This document shows, one piece after another, positions 52,575 through 61,711 of a DNA stretch of 64,000 nucleotides (position 1 is its first letter; every line of letters begins with the position of its first letter). This DNA comes from DAOUBP01 sp964513075 (GTDB lineage Bacteria; Chloroflexota; Anaerolineae; CG2-30-64-16). The position numbers were made by a program, and so were the translations under genes. Below the pieces are notes generated by a model. The model saw nothing but the letters and a program-made list of their open reading frames with translations, was not told where the DNA came from and did no database searches. The stretch spans positions 1-64,000 of the forward strand of contig CAZELR010000017.1 of NCBI GenBank assembly GCA_964513075.1, in the 5' to 3' direction.

Positions 52575-53897
52575 CTACGCCTCTGCTGCTGCCTCGCCGT
52601 TGTACCCTCGTCCAATACCTCTGTAGAGAAAACCGGCTTCCCACATGGTCTTCGGCTCATAGACATTCCGCCCATCGATGAAAACCGGCGTTCGCATCAG
52701 AGAGCGCAGCCGCGGCAGGTCCAGGTGCTTGAATTCGTTCCATTCGGTCAGCAATAGCAGAGCGTCCGCCCCTTCAGCCACCTCATAGGGGCTCTTAACC
52801 AAAGACAGCTCCGGCGCGACTCGCTCGACCACCGGCATTGATACGGGATCGTATCCTTTGACCTCCGCGCCCTCACGCCGCAAGATGCTGGCAATCTCAA
52901 GGCTGGGCGCATCGCGCATATCATCGGTGTTAGGCTTAAAAGCCAAGCCCAACAGGCCGATGCGCTTACCCTGCAATGTGCCCAACAGGTCACGCAGCTT
53001 CTGCACAGCCAGCCGGCGCTGGTCGCGGTTGATCTCCATGACGGCCCGCAGCAACGCCGGATGTGCGCCGTGCAGTAGGCCCATGTACTCCAGAGCCTTA
53101 ACATCCTTGGGGAAACAACTGCCCCCATACCCCAGCCCCGCGTCCAAAAACGCACGGCCAATGCGCTTGTCGTAGCCCATGCCGGCCGCGACTTCCTTGA
53201 CGTCCGCACCCAGCTTCTCGCAGATATTGGCGATCTCATTGATGAAGGAGATGCGCGTGGCCAGAAAAGCGTTAGACGCATACTTAATCATTTCTGCAGT
53301 GCGTAAGTCAGTGAGCACGATCGGCGCGCGCAACGGCAGGTGCAGTTGGGCCACCTTCTCGGCCGCCTCGCGGTCCAATGAGCCCAGAACCACGCGGTCA
53401 GGACTGCTGAAATCGGTCAGCGCCGAACCTTCACGCAGGAACTCGGGACATGACACCACCGAAAAACCGATGGGCTGCGCCTGATGCTTGCGGATGATGT
53501 CGGCCACCCAGTCGCCGGTGCCAACCGGCACCGTGCTCTTGTTGATGATAATCAGCGGGTGATCCATCGTCTGGGCAATGGTCTCGGCAGCCATCCTCAC
53601 ATACTGTAAGTCAGCTTCACCGTCGACCCCAGAAGGGGTGCCCACCGCAATAAACACGAATTCGGCATCGGCCAATCCCGCAGCATAGGAGGTGGTAAAA
53701 GACAGCCGGCCGGCTGCTACGTTACGCCGGACCACCTCTTCCAGGCCTGGCTCGTAGATAGGAGTGCCCCCACCTTGCAGGATCTCGATCTTGCGGGGAT
53801 CAATGTCGATACACGTGACCCTGTTGCCAAGATCGGCAAAACAGGTGCCCGTGACCAAGCCGACGTAACCGGTGCCGATGACTGCAATGCTCTTCAT
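52575..53897 (-). CDS. ugd: UDP-glucose 6-dehydrogenase
   Basis: A 440-residue nucleotide-sugar dehydrogenase that makes UDP-glucuronate from UDP-glucose with two NAD+. The NAD loop is AVIGTGYVGLVTGTCFADLG, the central helix has EMIKYASNAFLATRISFINE, and the catalytic Cys lies in GYGGSCFPKDVKAL (~255-268). LLGLAFKPNTDDMRDAPS starts the C-terminal domain. UDP-GlcNAc or GDP-mannose versions share these motifs, but the overall pattern best fits Ugd. Only one base separates it from the AglD-like gene upstream, so the two form an operon that probably serves envelope polysaccharide synthesis. Confidence 0.93.
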   Translation of the reverse strand: MKSIAVIGTGYVGLVTGTCFADLGNRVTCIDIDPRKIEILQGGGTPIYEPGLEEVVRRNVAAGRLSFTTSYAAGLADAEFVFIAVGTPSGVDGEADLQYVRMAAETIAQTMDHPLIIINKSTVPVGTGDWVADIIRKHQAQPIGFSVVSCPEFLREGSALTDFSSPDRVVLGSLDREAAEKVAQLHLPLRAPIVLTDLRTAEMIKYASNAFLATRISFINEIANICEKLGADVKEVAAGMGYDKRIGRAFLDAGLGYGGSCFPKDVKALEYMGLLHGAHPALLRAVMEINRDQRRLAVQKLRDLLGTLQGKRIGLLGLAFKPNTDDMRDAPSLEIASILRREGAEVKGYDPVSMPVVERVAPELSLVKSPYEVAEGADALLLLTEWNEFKHLDLPRLRSLMRTPVFIDGRNVYEPKTMWEAGFLYRGIGRGYNGEAAAEA

Positions 53898-53898
53898 G

Positions 53899-54900
53899 CT
53901 ATTGGTCCTCTTTCTTTTCAAAATCGCGCCATTTCACACCCTGGCGCCACATGTAGAACGCACCCAATACAGTGATCGGGAACCACAATGCCACATGCAA
54001 CACCGCGGTATATCCAAAGGCCAACCCATAGTCAATGCCCAACGCTTCCAACACGCGCGCCCCTACCTCGAAGGTGCCGATATAGCCGGGCGCCGACGGC
54101 AGCGTGGTAGTCAAGTTGACCACACCATTCATCAACATCAGTCCGATGAAGCTAACCGCAAACGGGAAGGCATGCATTACAAACCAGTACTTCACCGTTT
54201 CGGTGAGCCAAATCACCAACGAAGTAACGAACACCATCAGCACATCAGTCGGGTTGCGCAAGAAGCGCAGCCCCTCCATGAACCGCTGATAAAAGCCATC
54301 CAACGGCGCCCGGAACCGCGCCGGCACCAAACGATCGGCGAAGAAAGCATAGACGACCCCGACCCGCCGCGCATCGAAAGCCATCCAAAAAAAGATCACC
54401 AGTGCCACAAAAAACAGCACGCTAAACCCGCTGACCGCCGTACGATAGATGGACGGGATGTGCTCAGCACCGACAAAGGGCAGCGCAAAGAAGACAAACA
54501 ACAGCATCACCAAGCCGTCGAAGACGCGTTCGATGATGATGGTGGCCAGTGATGCACTGACGCTGATTCCCTCGTTGCGGCGCAGCACAAACGCGCGAAT
54601 CACCTCGCCAGCACGTGCGGGGTAGACGTTGTTGCCGAAATAACCGATGCAGACGACGGGAAACAGCCGTCTCAACGGAACTGCCTTGATAGGACGCAGC
54701 AAGTAGTGCCAGCGCCAGGTGCGCGCCCACACGGCCACAAAATACACGGCCACTCCAGGCACAATCCACCAGTAATTCGCACCTCGCAGCGCGGCCAGCG
54801 CATCATCGATCTCCAGCCCTTGCAGGGCGAGCCAGAGAAACACCACGCTGACCAGAACGCCGAAGAGAATCTTCCAACGCTTACACAGAAAGTCTTTCAA
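53899..54900 (-). CDS. AglD/YbhN-like lysylphosphatidylglycerol-synthase-fold membrane protein
   Basis: A 333-residue protein with about eight membrane helices of the UPF0104/LPG synthase transmembrane family. The typical block GYFGNNVYPARAGEVIRAFVLRR (~87-110) and TTTLPSAPGYIGTFEVG (~266-282) are present. There is no catalytic C-terminal domain, so aminoacylation of lipid is unlikely; homologues are linked to lipid-linked sugar handling or flipping. It probably starts at TTG 54900, since no in-frame ATG lies near; GGGG occurs a few bases upstream. A palindrome of the interspersed family is in its leader. Confidence 0.85.
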   Translation of the reverse strand: MKDFLCKRWKILFGVLVSVVFLWLALQGLEIDDALAALRGANYWWIVPGVAVYFVAVWARTWRWHYLLRPIKAVPLRRLFPVVCIGYFGNNVYPARAGEVIRAFVLRRNEGISVSASLATIIIERVFDGLVMLLFVFFALPFVGAEHIPSIYRTAVSGFSVLFFVALVIFFWMAFDARRVGVVYAFFADRLVPARFRAPLDGFYQRFMEGLRFLRNPTDVLMVFVTSLVIWLTETVKYWFVMHAFPFAVSFIGLMLMNGVVNLTTTLPSAPGYIGTFEVGARVLEALGIDYGLAFGYTAVLHVALWFPITVLGAFYMWRQGVKWRDFEKKEDQ

Positions 54901-54927
54901 AGCAACCCCACATCATCATGCACGATA

Positions 54928-54975
54928 CAGAACAGAAACCAGGTTTCCCGCCGAAACCTGGTTTCTTCAGTTCTG
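54928..54975. repeat. Interspersed palindrome upstream of the AglD-like gene
   Basis: AGAAACCAGGTTTC (54934-54947) pairs with GAAACCTGGTTTCT (54953-54966); outer CAGAAC/GTTCTG (54928-54933, 54970-54975) extends the stem after a 3-base bulge. On the minus strand it is 28 bases before the TTG start. Confidence 0.88.
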
Positions 54976-54992
54976 ACCTGATCGGTTGAGAA

Positions 54993-55250
54993 TCAGGCTT
55001 CCACCGCTGCCGGCTGAGGCAACACGATGCCTGTCTTTCCCAGCACCTTCTCCACGGCCATAGTGTGACTGCACACCCCACGCTGCGTGAAGAAGTCACA
55101 CCCACACTGCCACACGCCCTGACTGAAGCCTACACGATAAGTCTGATGCTTGCCGTCGAACACAACTTCCAGACTGATGAGAGTCATCCGCTCCGGCTCT
55201 TCCGAATACTCTCGAGCCTTGCTGATCTTGGCGATCATCGCCGAATCCAT
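54993..55250 (-). CDS. SWIM zinc-finger protein
   Basis: An 85-residue protein with the SWIM motif C-x-C-x(8)-C-x-H: Cys49, Cys51, Cys60 and His62 (VWQCGCDFFTQRGVCSHTMA). SWIM fingers bind DNA or proteins in transposases, MEKK proteins and Swi2/Snf2 ATPases; small stand-alone members are common in Chloroflexota and cyanobacteria and have no assigned role. The N-terminal part is a predicted beta strand pair (LISLEVVFDGKHQTYRV). ATG 55250 has AGGAGG seven bases upstream. A leader with promoter, short ORF and terminator precedes it. Confidence 0.88.
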   Translation of the reverse strand: MDSAMIAKISKAREYSEEPERMTLISLEVVFDGKHQTYRVGFSQGVWQCGCDFFTQRGVCSHTMAVEKVLGKTGIVLPQPAAVEA

Positions 55251-55298
55251 TCCGCTGCCTCCTTTTGGCTCAGCAGCACAAAGATGACTGCTGGGCAC

Positions 55299-55331
55299 AA
55301 AAAACACCGAAGCGCGATACGCTGCGGTGTT
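55299..55331 (-). terminator. Intrinsic terminator within the SWIM gene leader
   Basis: On the minus strand AACACCG (55331-55325) pairs with CGGTGTT (55309-55303), with an inner AGCG/CGCT stem, and a T-run follows (55304-55299). It is downstream of the promoter at 55408-55436 and upstream of the gene start at 55250. Confidence 0.8.
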
Positions 55332-55372
55332 TAGCCGAGAAACACATTCTCCAAGAAAGCACAGTGTCGCAT
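55331..55372 (-). CDS. Candidate 13-residue leader peptide upstream of the SWIM gene
   Basis: A minus-strand ORF, MRHCAFLENVFLG then TAA, has AAGGAGGG 10 bases upstream. Its stop codon touches the 5' arm of the terminator hairpin, so a ribosome at the stop would block the stem. It is too short for coding statistics; support comes from position, ribosome site and the flanking promoter and terminator. An alternative is that the whole stretch is a ~100-nt small RNA. Confidence 0.45.
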   Translation of the reverse strand: MRHCAFLENVFLG

Positions 55373-55407
55373 GCCAGGTTTACCCTCCTTGGCACTGAAG
55401 CAACCCT

Positions 55408-55436
55408 AGTATACTCTTGCCGCATGCGATTGTCAA
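55408..55436 (-). promoter_or_regulatory. Consensus promoter of the SWIM gene leader
   Basis: Minus strand TTGACA (55436-55431), 17-base spacer, TATACT (55413-55408). Transcription would begin near 55401, giving a leader of about 150 bases. Confidence 0.8.
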
Positions 55437-55475
55437 ACGGCCCTACCCCCCGGCTACTCAACGCTTGCTGTACGT

Positions 55476-56816
55476 TCATTGCCCTGCTGCCGCTGTCGGC
55501 GTCGATTGGGATGAATCAGAACCCGCCAGCAGGTAGAACCGCTGCCCTCGTACATCTTGAGCCACAATCGTCAACCCTGCGCCCCCCTGGCGTGCCCAAA
55601 GCTGGCGCGACGCCTCAGCGAGCTGCTCGCTAAGGAGCGCCTCTGCCTGCTGGTCGTGGAACAAGCCCAGGCGCGACCATAGCACACCTTGCCGCAGCAA
55701 CTCCACCCGAGCTTGAACAGCCTCAAGAGCGTCGAGCGTGTCGAGCTGTTGGCCATAACCGTTGATGAGCGCAGTGACCGTCTGAGCCAATGCCTGACCG
55801 ATTGCGGAACCTTGTTGTTCCCATTCAGGCACCAACGAAACACCGTAACCGAGGCTGGCTACACGATATTTAACTGACAGCCAGGTCATCTGATCGTGCA
55901 GCAACGCCAGGCGATCGGCCAGCTCCAACCCTTCAGCACCAGCGTAGAACTCGCTGCGCGCGGCGTCCTCATCTGACAAAGCCTGTCCCAAAGCCTGGGC
56001 CAGCGTCGTGCGCGTACTGGGCTCACTGGCAAGCCAACGGGCCGCCAGGTTAGCAGCCGCACCTTGCCGGGCGGCCAATGCCCCCACCACGGGTTGCGGC
56101 AATACCACCGCACCACGCAAGCTCGGCAAAAGCTGTGCGGCCGACTGCACGCTGATCCCCGTTCCGGCCGTGTAGGTCGCGATCTGGCTCTGCAGCGTTG
56201 CTGCGATCTGCGCCTCACCCAGCTCTTCATACGCGTCAACAACCTGGGTCAACACATTGCGCCGTTGTGCTGGCAGCAAGGTCAAACTGTAACGCGCGAT
56301 ATTCTCAGCCTGCGCCAAACCTAACGTGGCGATCCAGTCCCGCTGCAGATCGGCATAGCCGCGCGCCACCTGGAGCGACACATCGGCCCGAGCAACATCA
56401 CTCAGAGAAGTGCCCAGGGTGGCCAGATCGAAGGCCGCCTGGTAACACACGGCGGCGCGGGCAGGATCCTGCTCCCGGTAGGTGCGCGCCAACAGCAGCC
56501 AACTGCCGCTGCGGGTGTTATCCGGCAGCAAGACACTGTAGACCAGGGTCGCATAGGCCGTCTCCGCCTCCCCGGCATCGAGAGCCGCGCGAATGACGCG
56601 GTCATCCGGTTCTCCGGCCAGGGTTAGGACCGCCACGTCGGCTGCAATTCCTCCTGAGGATAACTCAGTTGCAGGATCAACCCAACCGGTTGACGCGGCC
56701 GGTTGGCGGGAAAGGAGGAAATAGGCAGCCAGCAACGCAATACCTGCCAGCGCCAGCACCCCGGCCGCGATCCCCAAAAACAGCAACGATCGCTTCGAAA
56801 AACGCAATTGTTTCAT
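55476..56816 (-). CDS. Membrane-anchored helical-repeat protein of unknown function
   Basis: A 446-residue protein with one N-terminal membrane helix (LLFLGIAAGVLALAGIALLAAYFLL, positions ~11-35), then an almost wholly alpha-helical region rich in Ala, Leu and Gln with TPR-like pairs such as SGSWLLLARTYREQDPARAA and DVSLQVARGYADLQRDW. No catalytic motif is seen and I do not recognise the family. The helical part would lie outside the membrane. A palindrome of the interspersed family and a TATACT box are just upstream. Confidence 0.65.
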   Translation of the reverse strand: MKQLRFSKRSLLFLGIAAGVLALAGIALLAAYFLLSRQPAASTGWVDPATELSSGGIAADVAVLTLAGEPDDRVIRAALDAGEAETAYATLVYSVLLPDNTRSGSWLLLARTYREQDPARAAVCYQAAFDLATLGTSLSDVARADVSLQVARGYADLQRDWIATLGLAQAENIARYSLTLLPAQRRNVLTQVVDAYEELGEAQIAATLQSQIATYTAGTGISVQSAAQLLPSLRGAVVLPQPVVGALAARQGAAANLAARWLASEPSTRTTLAQALGQALSDEDAARSEFYAGAEGLELADRLALLHDQMTWLSVKYRVASLGYGVSLVPEWEQQGSAIGQALAQTVTALINGYGQQLDTLDALEAVQARVELLRQGVLWSRLGLFHDQQAEALLSEQLAEASRQLWARQGGAGLTIVAQDVRGQRFYLLAGSDSSQSTPTAAAGQ

Positions 56817-56832
56817 GCCCCCAAGCCTACAT

Positions 56833-56865
56833 AGAAACGAGGTTTCTGCGCGAAACCCGGTTTCT
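56833..56865. repeat. Interspersed palindrome in the leader of the helical protein gene
   Basis: AGAAACGAGGTTTC (56833-56846) and GAAACCCGGTTTCT (56852-56865) form the stem with one mismatch pair. It is 17 bases upstream of ATG 56816 on the minus strand and 15 bases downstream of a TATACT box (minus strand, 56886-56881). Confidence 0.85.
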
Positions 56866-56880
56866 CTTCACAGAGAAAAA

Positions 56881-56886
56881 AGTATA
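56881..56886 (-). promoter_or_regulatory. Probable -10 box of the helical protein gene
   Basis: Minus strand TATACT (56886-56881). No convincing -35 is found at 16-18 bases. The leader palindrome begins within a few bases of the expected transcript start. Confidence 0.45.
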
Positions 56887-56932
56887 GCACCAATCATCTC
56901 AAACCGAGAAATCAAGCTCAGCGGGCGTCCGT

Positions 56933-56961
56933 TTGCACGATCCTTCTCCATGTGCTAAAAT
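56933..56961 (+). promoter_or_regulatory. Promoter of the three-gene glycosidase cluster
   Basis: TTGCAC (56933-56938), 17-base spacer, TAAAAT (56956-56961). The first start codon is at 57051, about 83 bases from the expected transcript start. Confidence 0.6.
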
Positions 56962-57050
56962 CACCTTCACTATGCCCGAAGACTGAACACCCTGGCGACC
57001 AGACCTTAACCCAGGAGCAGGGCACACCCCTTCAGGAGTACGACAAAAGT

Positions 57051-60000
57051 ATGGCAGTCAATTCTAAACCCAGGCTATCCCGTCTGACGCGTTGGCTGGA
57101 AGACAAGACCAGCGGGCGGATCATCAACTTCGCGATCATCCCGCTGCTGCTCATCGCGTCGTTGCTGCTGCCGCCTATCTCGGCGGCGCAACGCGTGGCC
57201 GACCTGGGCACCTCGCGCATCACCTCGGAGGGCGGTGCGATCGGGGATCCAGATGGCACACAGGTGCTCATCCTACCCGGCGCGGCCGTCAAGCCATTCC
57301 GGGCCAACATCTCATCCGTATCTCGCGTCAGCTTCCTGGAAGGCAGCGCGGGCGCGGATCTGGCCGAGGCAGCCCGCGCCATCCCGGCGCGCCTGGTGGC
57401 CAAAAGCCCCTTCTACCAATTGAAGCTGCGGGGCGAGCCGCCTGCGGAATCTACCTGGGTAATCCCCATTCCGAACGACAGCGAACCCTACGAAACCCTT
57501 GATCTCTATACCTGGGACGCAGCGTCGAAGAGCTGGCAGTGGCTTCCGCACAAGATCATCTCGGAAGATGACCAGATCGAAAGCCGCACCCCCACGCTAC
57601 CGACCTCGGTGATGGTGATGCAAACCAATCCCGAGCCGGCCCAAGCGATGGCTGATCTGGCCCTTGCCAACCAACTCCCGCAGGATGCAACCAGCGCCCT
57701 GGCCGAGATTCATCCCATCGGCCTGTACCTCGGCAGCAACGGCGCAGTAGATGGGGCCACCGACGCGACCTTTGATCAACTGGCCGGCGCTTTTGCCGTG
57801 ATGCCGGTCATTCGCAACTACGATGGTCCCATCGTCCGCACCGACCTGCTAGCTAACATGTTGGTGGACATGGCACAGCGCGACGCGCACGTGAATGCGT
57901 TGGTCAGCCTGGCCGTGGGCAATCTCTACAAGGGCATAGACATCGACTATCGCGGCCTGGACAAAAATCTAAGCGGCGAGTTCAATCAGTTCCTCAAAGC
58001 TCTGGCCGACAGGCTGCATAAAGAGGGCAAGACGCTCAGCGTACGCGTTGACACACCGACTCAAGTGGCTGAAGACCGTTGGGACACGGGGCCCTACCAA
58101 TGGTATGCCTTGGGCATGATTGCCGACACCATCAAAATTCCGGCGCCGGTGGACCCCAACGCGTATATCACAGGCGGCCAGTTCGATGCGCTGTTGAATT
58201 ACGCGGTGGGTCAGGTCGATCGGTCGAAACTCCAGATGGTATTCTCCGGCCGCAGCATCGAGCAGGCCGGCAATTACCTGTTGCAGAAAAGCTACTCCGA
58301 CGCATTGCAACCTCTCATTGGTCGCGTATCCGCGGACCTAGCCGTAGTCGAGCCGGGTCAGCCGCTGAACCTGGCGCTGGTATCCAGTCGCCCCACCAGC
58401 GGCCTGGTGTACGACCCCAACATCGGCACGTACGTCTATCGTTATCAGGATGACCAGGGCAACGCGCGCACCGTCTGGCTGGAAAACGCAGCCAGCCTCA
58501 GCCACAAGCTCAATATGCTCAAAAACTACGGTCTGCAGGGCTTCACGGTGGAGAATCTACCCGGTGATGGGGTTGATACCGACCTGTGGACGCTGATGCG
58601 CGACTACCAGCAGGGCAGCGCCCAGCCATTCCAGAGCGATTTCCAGGTCGAGTACACGGTCAAGAGCAGCACGGGCCAAACCGTGAGCCAGGTGCGGCCG
58701 TTAACCGATCCCAAAATCGCGTTGGCTGCACCTCTGGACGCGGGGACGTTGCAGATCGAAGCCATCGTCAAGGACCGCGGACAGGTAGTGGCGCAGGCCG
58801 AGACCGGCCCTGAGGTAGCCGTGGCCACCTATACGCCTGTGGCCACCCCGACGCCTGAATTCACGCCGACGCCGGTTCCCAGCCCCACGCCGGCATATAC
58901 CGAGCTCACCGCCCGGTCCGCCGCTAACGTTCGCTCCGGTCCCAGCACCGCCTATGCCCGGATCGGACAATTGAGAGCCGGCGCCACCTATCGCGTCACC
59001 GGCATGAACGACGCCGCCAGCTGGTGGCAGATCGAGTATGATGGCAAGCAGGGGTGGGTTTCCGGTGACGTAGCGAGCATAGCGGGCAATACCGGCGCGG
59101 TCTCCGTGGTGGAGGTTGCGCCGCCGCCTACCGCCGTGCCGCAAGTAGCCAGCGCGGCTCCTGCTCCTGTAGTCTCTGCCGGTGCCAGCTACCCCGCCGC
59201 ACCCGGCAGCTTCGGCTACGGCGTCCAGATCGATCCCTGGGGCGATCGCGGCAGAGCCGTCGCCGCCATCAGGAGCATGGGGTTTGGCTGGGTCAAGGTC
59301 CAAATACCCTGGAAGAACTTCGAAGGCTCGCCTGGATCACGCAGTTATGCCGACGATATTATCGATCAGCTCTCCGGCGCCGGGCTGAACGTCCTGGCCA
59401 GTATCGTGAAAGCCCCCGACTGGGCTCGACCAGGCAACACCGACCGAAGTGTGGAGGGTCCACCGGAAAACCCTCAAACCTATGCTGATTACGTCGGCGC
59501 GTTCGCCGCGGCCAACAAAGGCAAGGTCAAGGCTATCGAAGTGTGGAACGAGCAGAACCTTTGGTACGAATGGGGCAATGAGCCGTTGAGCGCCAGTCGT
59601 TATGTCGATCTTTTGTGTCGCGCCTACGCCTCCATCAAGGCTGCCGATTCCAGCATCTCCGTCATCGCCGGCGCACTGACCCCGACCGGCGTGAACGATG
59701 GCAAGGTCGCCATCGACGATGTGACTTATCTGCAGCAGATGTACGCAGCGGGCGCCAAACGCTGCTCCGATGGGATCGGTGCGCATCCCAGCGGCTACAA
59801 CAACCCGCCCGACGCCAAGATGGGCTACAGCAACCCGGCGGAACCAAGCTTCAAGAACCACCCGAGCTTCTTCTTCCGAGACACTATGGAGCGCTACCGC
59901 GCCGTCATGGTCGCGAACGGCGACACGGGCAAACGCGTCTGGCCTACCGAATTCGGCTGGGCCTCCACGCCAAACCCGCATCCCGGCTACGAATACGCCG

Positions 60001-60191
60001 CCCAGAACACCGAGCAGGAACAGGCCGAGTTCATTGTCCGCGCGTATCAGATGGCAAGGAGCTGGGGCTGGGTGGGACCCATGTTCTTGTGGAATCTGGA
60101 CTACAACCTCACCGCGCCCGATAAGGAGCTAGCCGCGTTCGGCATCATGGGCCGCCCCGCCCAAGGCGCGCTGGCAGGAATGGCTAAATAG
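57051..60191 (+). CDS. Secreted GH18-like / SH3b / GH5-GH39-like multidomain protein
   Basis: A 1046-residue protein. A signal or anchor helix (FAIIPLLLIASLLLPPISA, ~25-45) is followed by a (beta/alpha)8 domain resembling GH18; its key strand reads GIDIDYRGL, so the DxDxE acid Glu of chitinases is missing and this domain is probably a binding or structural relative. A Thr-Pro linker (~600-620) leads to an SH3b domain with ARSAANVRSGPSTAYARIG. The C-terminal ~340 residues are a clan-A glycosidase-like domain with WNEQNL (Glu834) and TEFGWAS (Glu967) as acid/base and nucleophile candidates. It probably acts on a cell-wall or extracellular polysaccharide. ATG 57051 starts just before the anchor. 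Confidence 0.78.
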   Translation: MAVNSKPRLSRLTRWLEDKTSGRIINFAIIPLLLIASLLLPPISAAQRVADLGTSRITSEGGAIGDPDGTQVLILPGAAVKPFRANISSVSRVSFLEGSAGADLAEAARAIPARLVAKSPFYQLKLRGEPPAESTWVIPIPNDSEPYETLDLYTWDAASKSWQWLPHKIISEDDQIESRTPTLPTSVMVMQTNPEPAQAMADLALANQLPQDATSALAEIHPIGLYLGSNGAVDGATDATFDQLAGAFAVMPVIRNYDGPIVRTDLLANMLVDMAQRDAHVNALVSLAVGNLYKGIDIDYRGLDKNLSGEFNQFLKALADRLHKEGKTLSVRVDTPTQVAEDRWDTGPYQWYALGMIADTIKIPAPVDPNAYITGGQFDALLNYAVGQVDRSKLQMVFSGRSIEQAGNYLLQKSYSDALQPLIGRVSADLAVVEPGQPLNLALVSSRPTSGLVYDPNIGTYVYRYQDDQGNARTVWLENAASLSHKLNMLKNYGLQGFTVENLPGDGVDTDLWTLMRDYQQGSAQPFQSDFQVEYTVKSSTGQTVSQVRPLTDPKIALAAPLDAGTLQIEAIVKDRGQVVAQAETGPEVAVATYTPVATPTPEFTPTPVPSPTPAYTELTARSAANVRSGPSTAYARIGQLRAGATYRVTGMNDAASWWQIEYDGKQGWVSGDVASIAGNTGAVSVVEVAPPPTAVPQVASAAPAPVVSAGASYPAAPGSFGYGVQIDPWGDRGRAVAAIRSMGFGWVKVQIPWKNFEGSPGSRSYADDIIDQLSGAGLNVLASIVKAPDWARPGNTDRSVEGPPENPQTYADYVGAFAAANKGKVKAIEVWNEQNLWYEWGNEPLSASRYVDLLCRAYASIKAADSSISVIAGALTPTGVNDGKVAIDDVTYLQQMYAAGAKRCSDGIGAHPSGYNNPPDAKMGYSNPAEPSFKNHPSFFFRDTMERYRAVMVANGDTGKRVWPTEFGWASTPNPHPGYEYAAQNTEQEQAEFIVRAYQMARSWGWVGPMFLWNLDYNLTAPDKELAAFGIMGRPAQGALAGMAK

Positions 60192-60199
60192 TGACCCAG

Positions 60200-60249
60200 G
60201 AAACCAGGTTTCGCGACCTGACGGTCGTTCAAGAAACCTGGTTTCTTAA
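60200..60249 (+). terminator. Palindrome-family hairpin acting as terminator after the first glycosidase gene
   Basis: GAAACCAGGTTTC (60200-60212) pairs with GAAACCTGGTTTC (60233-60245), with an inner CGACC/GGTCG stem, then TTAATTTT. It also lies 37 bases before the next start codon, so it could be a leader element instead. Confidence 0.7.
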
Positions 60250-60285
60250 TTTTCCTCACCTCACATCGATGTCTGGAGAGAAAAA

Positions 60286-61689
60286 ATGTCCCTGAACCGC
60301 CCCGCCCACCAACGTAAGTGGATCGCCATCTGGCTGATCATCGCACTGCTGTCCCTCGCGCCAGGCGCGGCCGGCGCCTCCCCTGCGGCTGCCGACCCGC
60401 CCCAGGCCACCATCACAGCCGACGTATTGAACGTCCGCAGCGGACCCGGCACCGCTTATGCCGTCATCGGCAACACGCGGGCCGGTCAGACGTTCAAGCT
60501 CACCGGCAAGAGCGAGGACGGCAAGTGGTGGCAGATCGACCTGAAAGGCAAGGCGGGCTGGGTGTCCGGCCAATGGGTCACGACGACCGGTCCGCTGGAC
60601 GGGCTGGCCGTGGTGAAGGTCGCGGCGCCTCCCAAGCGCGCGGCGGCTGCGCCTGCAGTGGCGTCCCGCGCATCGACACCCGGCTTCTTCGGCTACGGCA
60701 TCCAGATCAACCCCGGCAACTTTCGAGAAGGCATCGGGAGAGTTCAAAATCTGGGTTTCTCGTGGGTGAAGTTTCAGCTGCCATGGAAGGACTTCGAAGG
60801 CGGCGGACCGGGTCAGCGCAACTGGCCAGATGACGTCGTCAGTGGTCTCAACAGCGCCGGTCTACAGATCCTGGCCAGCATCGTCAAGGCCCCGAATTGG
60901 GCCCGACCCGGCAACACCGACTTGGGCGTGGAAGGCCCGCCGGCAGATCCGGCCACCTATGCTAGCTTCGTGGGCGAATTCGCCAACCGCTATTGCGGTC
61001 GGGTGCAGGCCATCGAGGTCTGGAACGAGCAAAATCTACACTACGAGTGGGGCAATGAAACGCTGAGCGCAGCTCGCTACATGCAATTACTCAAAGCTGC
61101 GTATGGCGCCATCAAAGCGAACTGCCCCAGCATGATCGTAGTCAGCGGTGCGCCAACTCCCACCGGGGCCAACCCGCCGGCGGCCATCCGTGATACAACC
61201 TACCTGGAGCAGATGTATAAAGCGGGTCTGCGCAGCTACTGCGACGCGGTGGGCGCACATCCCAGCGGCTATGGCAACCCGCCGGACAGCCGCTTCCAAG
61301 ACTGGCAGGCAGGGAACTATTCGCGGCCTTCGCACGTCAGCGATCCGTCGTTCTATTTCCGCAACACCATGGAGCAATACCGTAACATCATGGTGAAGTA
61401 CGGCGATGGCAATAAGCGCATCTGGCCCACGGAGTTCGGGTGGGCCTCCACGGGCAGCCCGGTGGCCGGCTATGAATACGCACTCTACAATTCAGAGCAG
61501 CAGCAAGGCGAGTATATCGTGCGCGCTTACCAGATGATGCGCAACTGGGGCTTCGTGGGCGTCGCGTTTCTGTGGAACCTGGACTATAACATCACGAATC
61601 CCGGCTCCGAGCTGGCAGCCTTCGGCATCCAGGATCGGATCCCGTATGATATCATCCGCGCTGCACGCGGCAACGGAACGTTGCCCTAA
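60286..61689 (+). CDS. Secreted SH3b / GH5-GH39-like glycosidase
   Basis: A 467-residue protein with a signal peptide (IAIWLIIALLSLAPGAAGA, ~13-31), an SH3b domain (DVLNVRSGPGTAYAVIG, ~47-100) and a clan-A glycosidase-like domain homologous to the C-terminal part of the protein at 57051. Acid/base and nucleophile candidates are Glu248 (WNEQNL) and Glu383 (TEFGW). The two domains share whole phrases such as SIVKAP(D/N)WARPGNTD, so they are duplicates. The SH3b domain suggests retention at the cell wall. The substrate is unknown. Confidence 0.82.
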   Translation: MSLNRPAHQRKWIAIWLIIALLSLAPGAAGASPAAADPPQATITADVLNVRSGPGTAYAVIGNTRAGQTFKLTGKSEDGKWWQIDLKGKAGWVSGQWVTTTGPLDGLAVVKVAAPPKRAAAAPAVASRASTPGFFGYGIQINPGNFREGIGRVQNLGFSWVKFQLPWKDFEGGGPGQRNWPDDVVSGLNSAGLQILASIVKAPNWARPGNTDLGVEGPPADPATYASFVGEFANRYCGRVQAIEVWNEQNLHYEWGNETLSAARYMQLLKAAYGAIKANCPSMIVVSGAPTPTGANPPAAIRDTTYLEQMYKAGLRSYCDAVGAHPSGYGNPPDSRFQDWQAGNYSRPSHVSDPSFYFRNTMEQYRNIMVKYGDGNKRIWPTEFGWASTGSPVAGYEYALYNSEQQQGEYIVRAYQMMRNWGFVGVAFLWNLDYNITNPGSELAAFGIQDRIPYDIIRAARGNGTLP

Positions 61690-61711
61690 TAGACTTGGAG
61701 AAACCTAGTAG

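Noticed and set aside
55299..55401. Signal recognition particle RNA or 6S RNA
   Set aside because: Size and promoter/terminator fit a small RNA, but the conserved SRP loop motifs and the 6S bubble are not visible.
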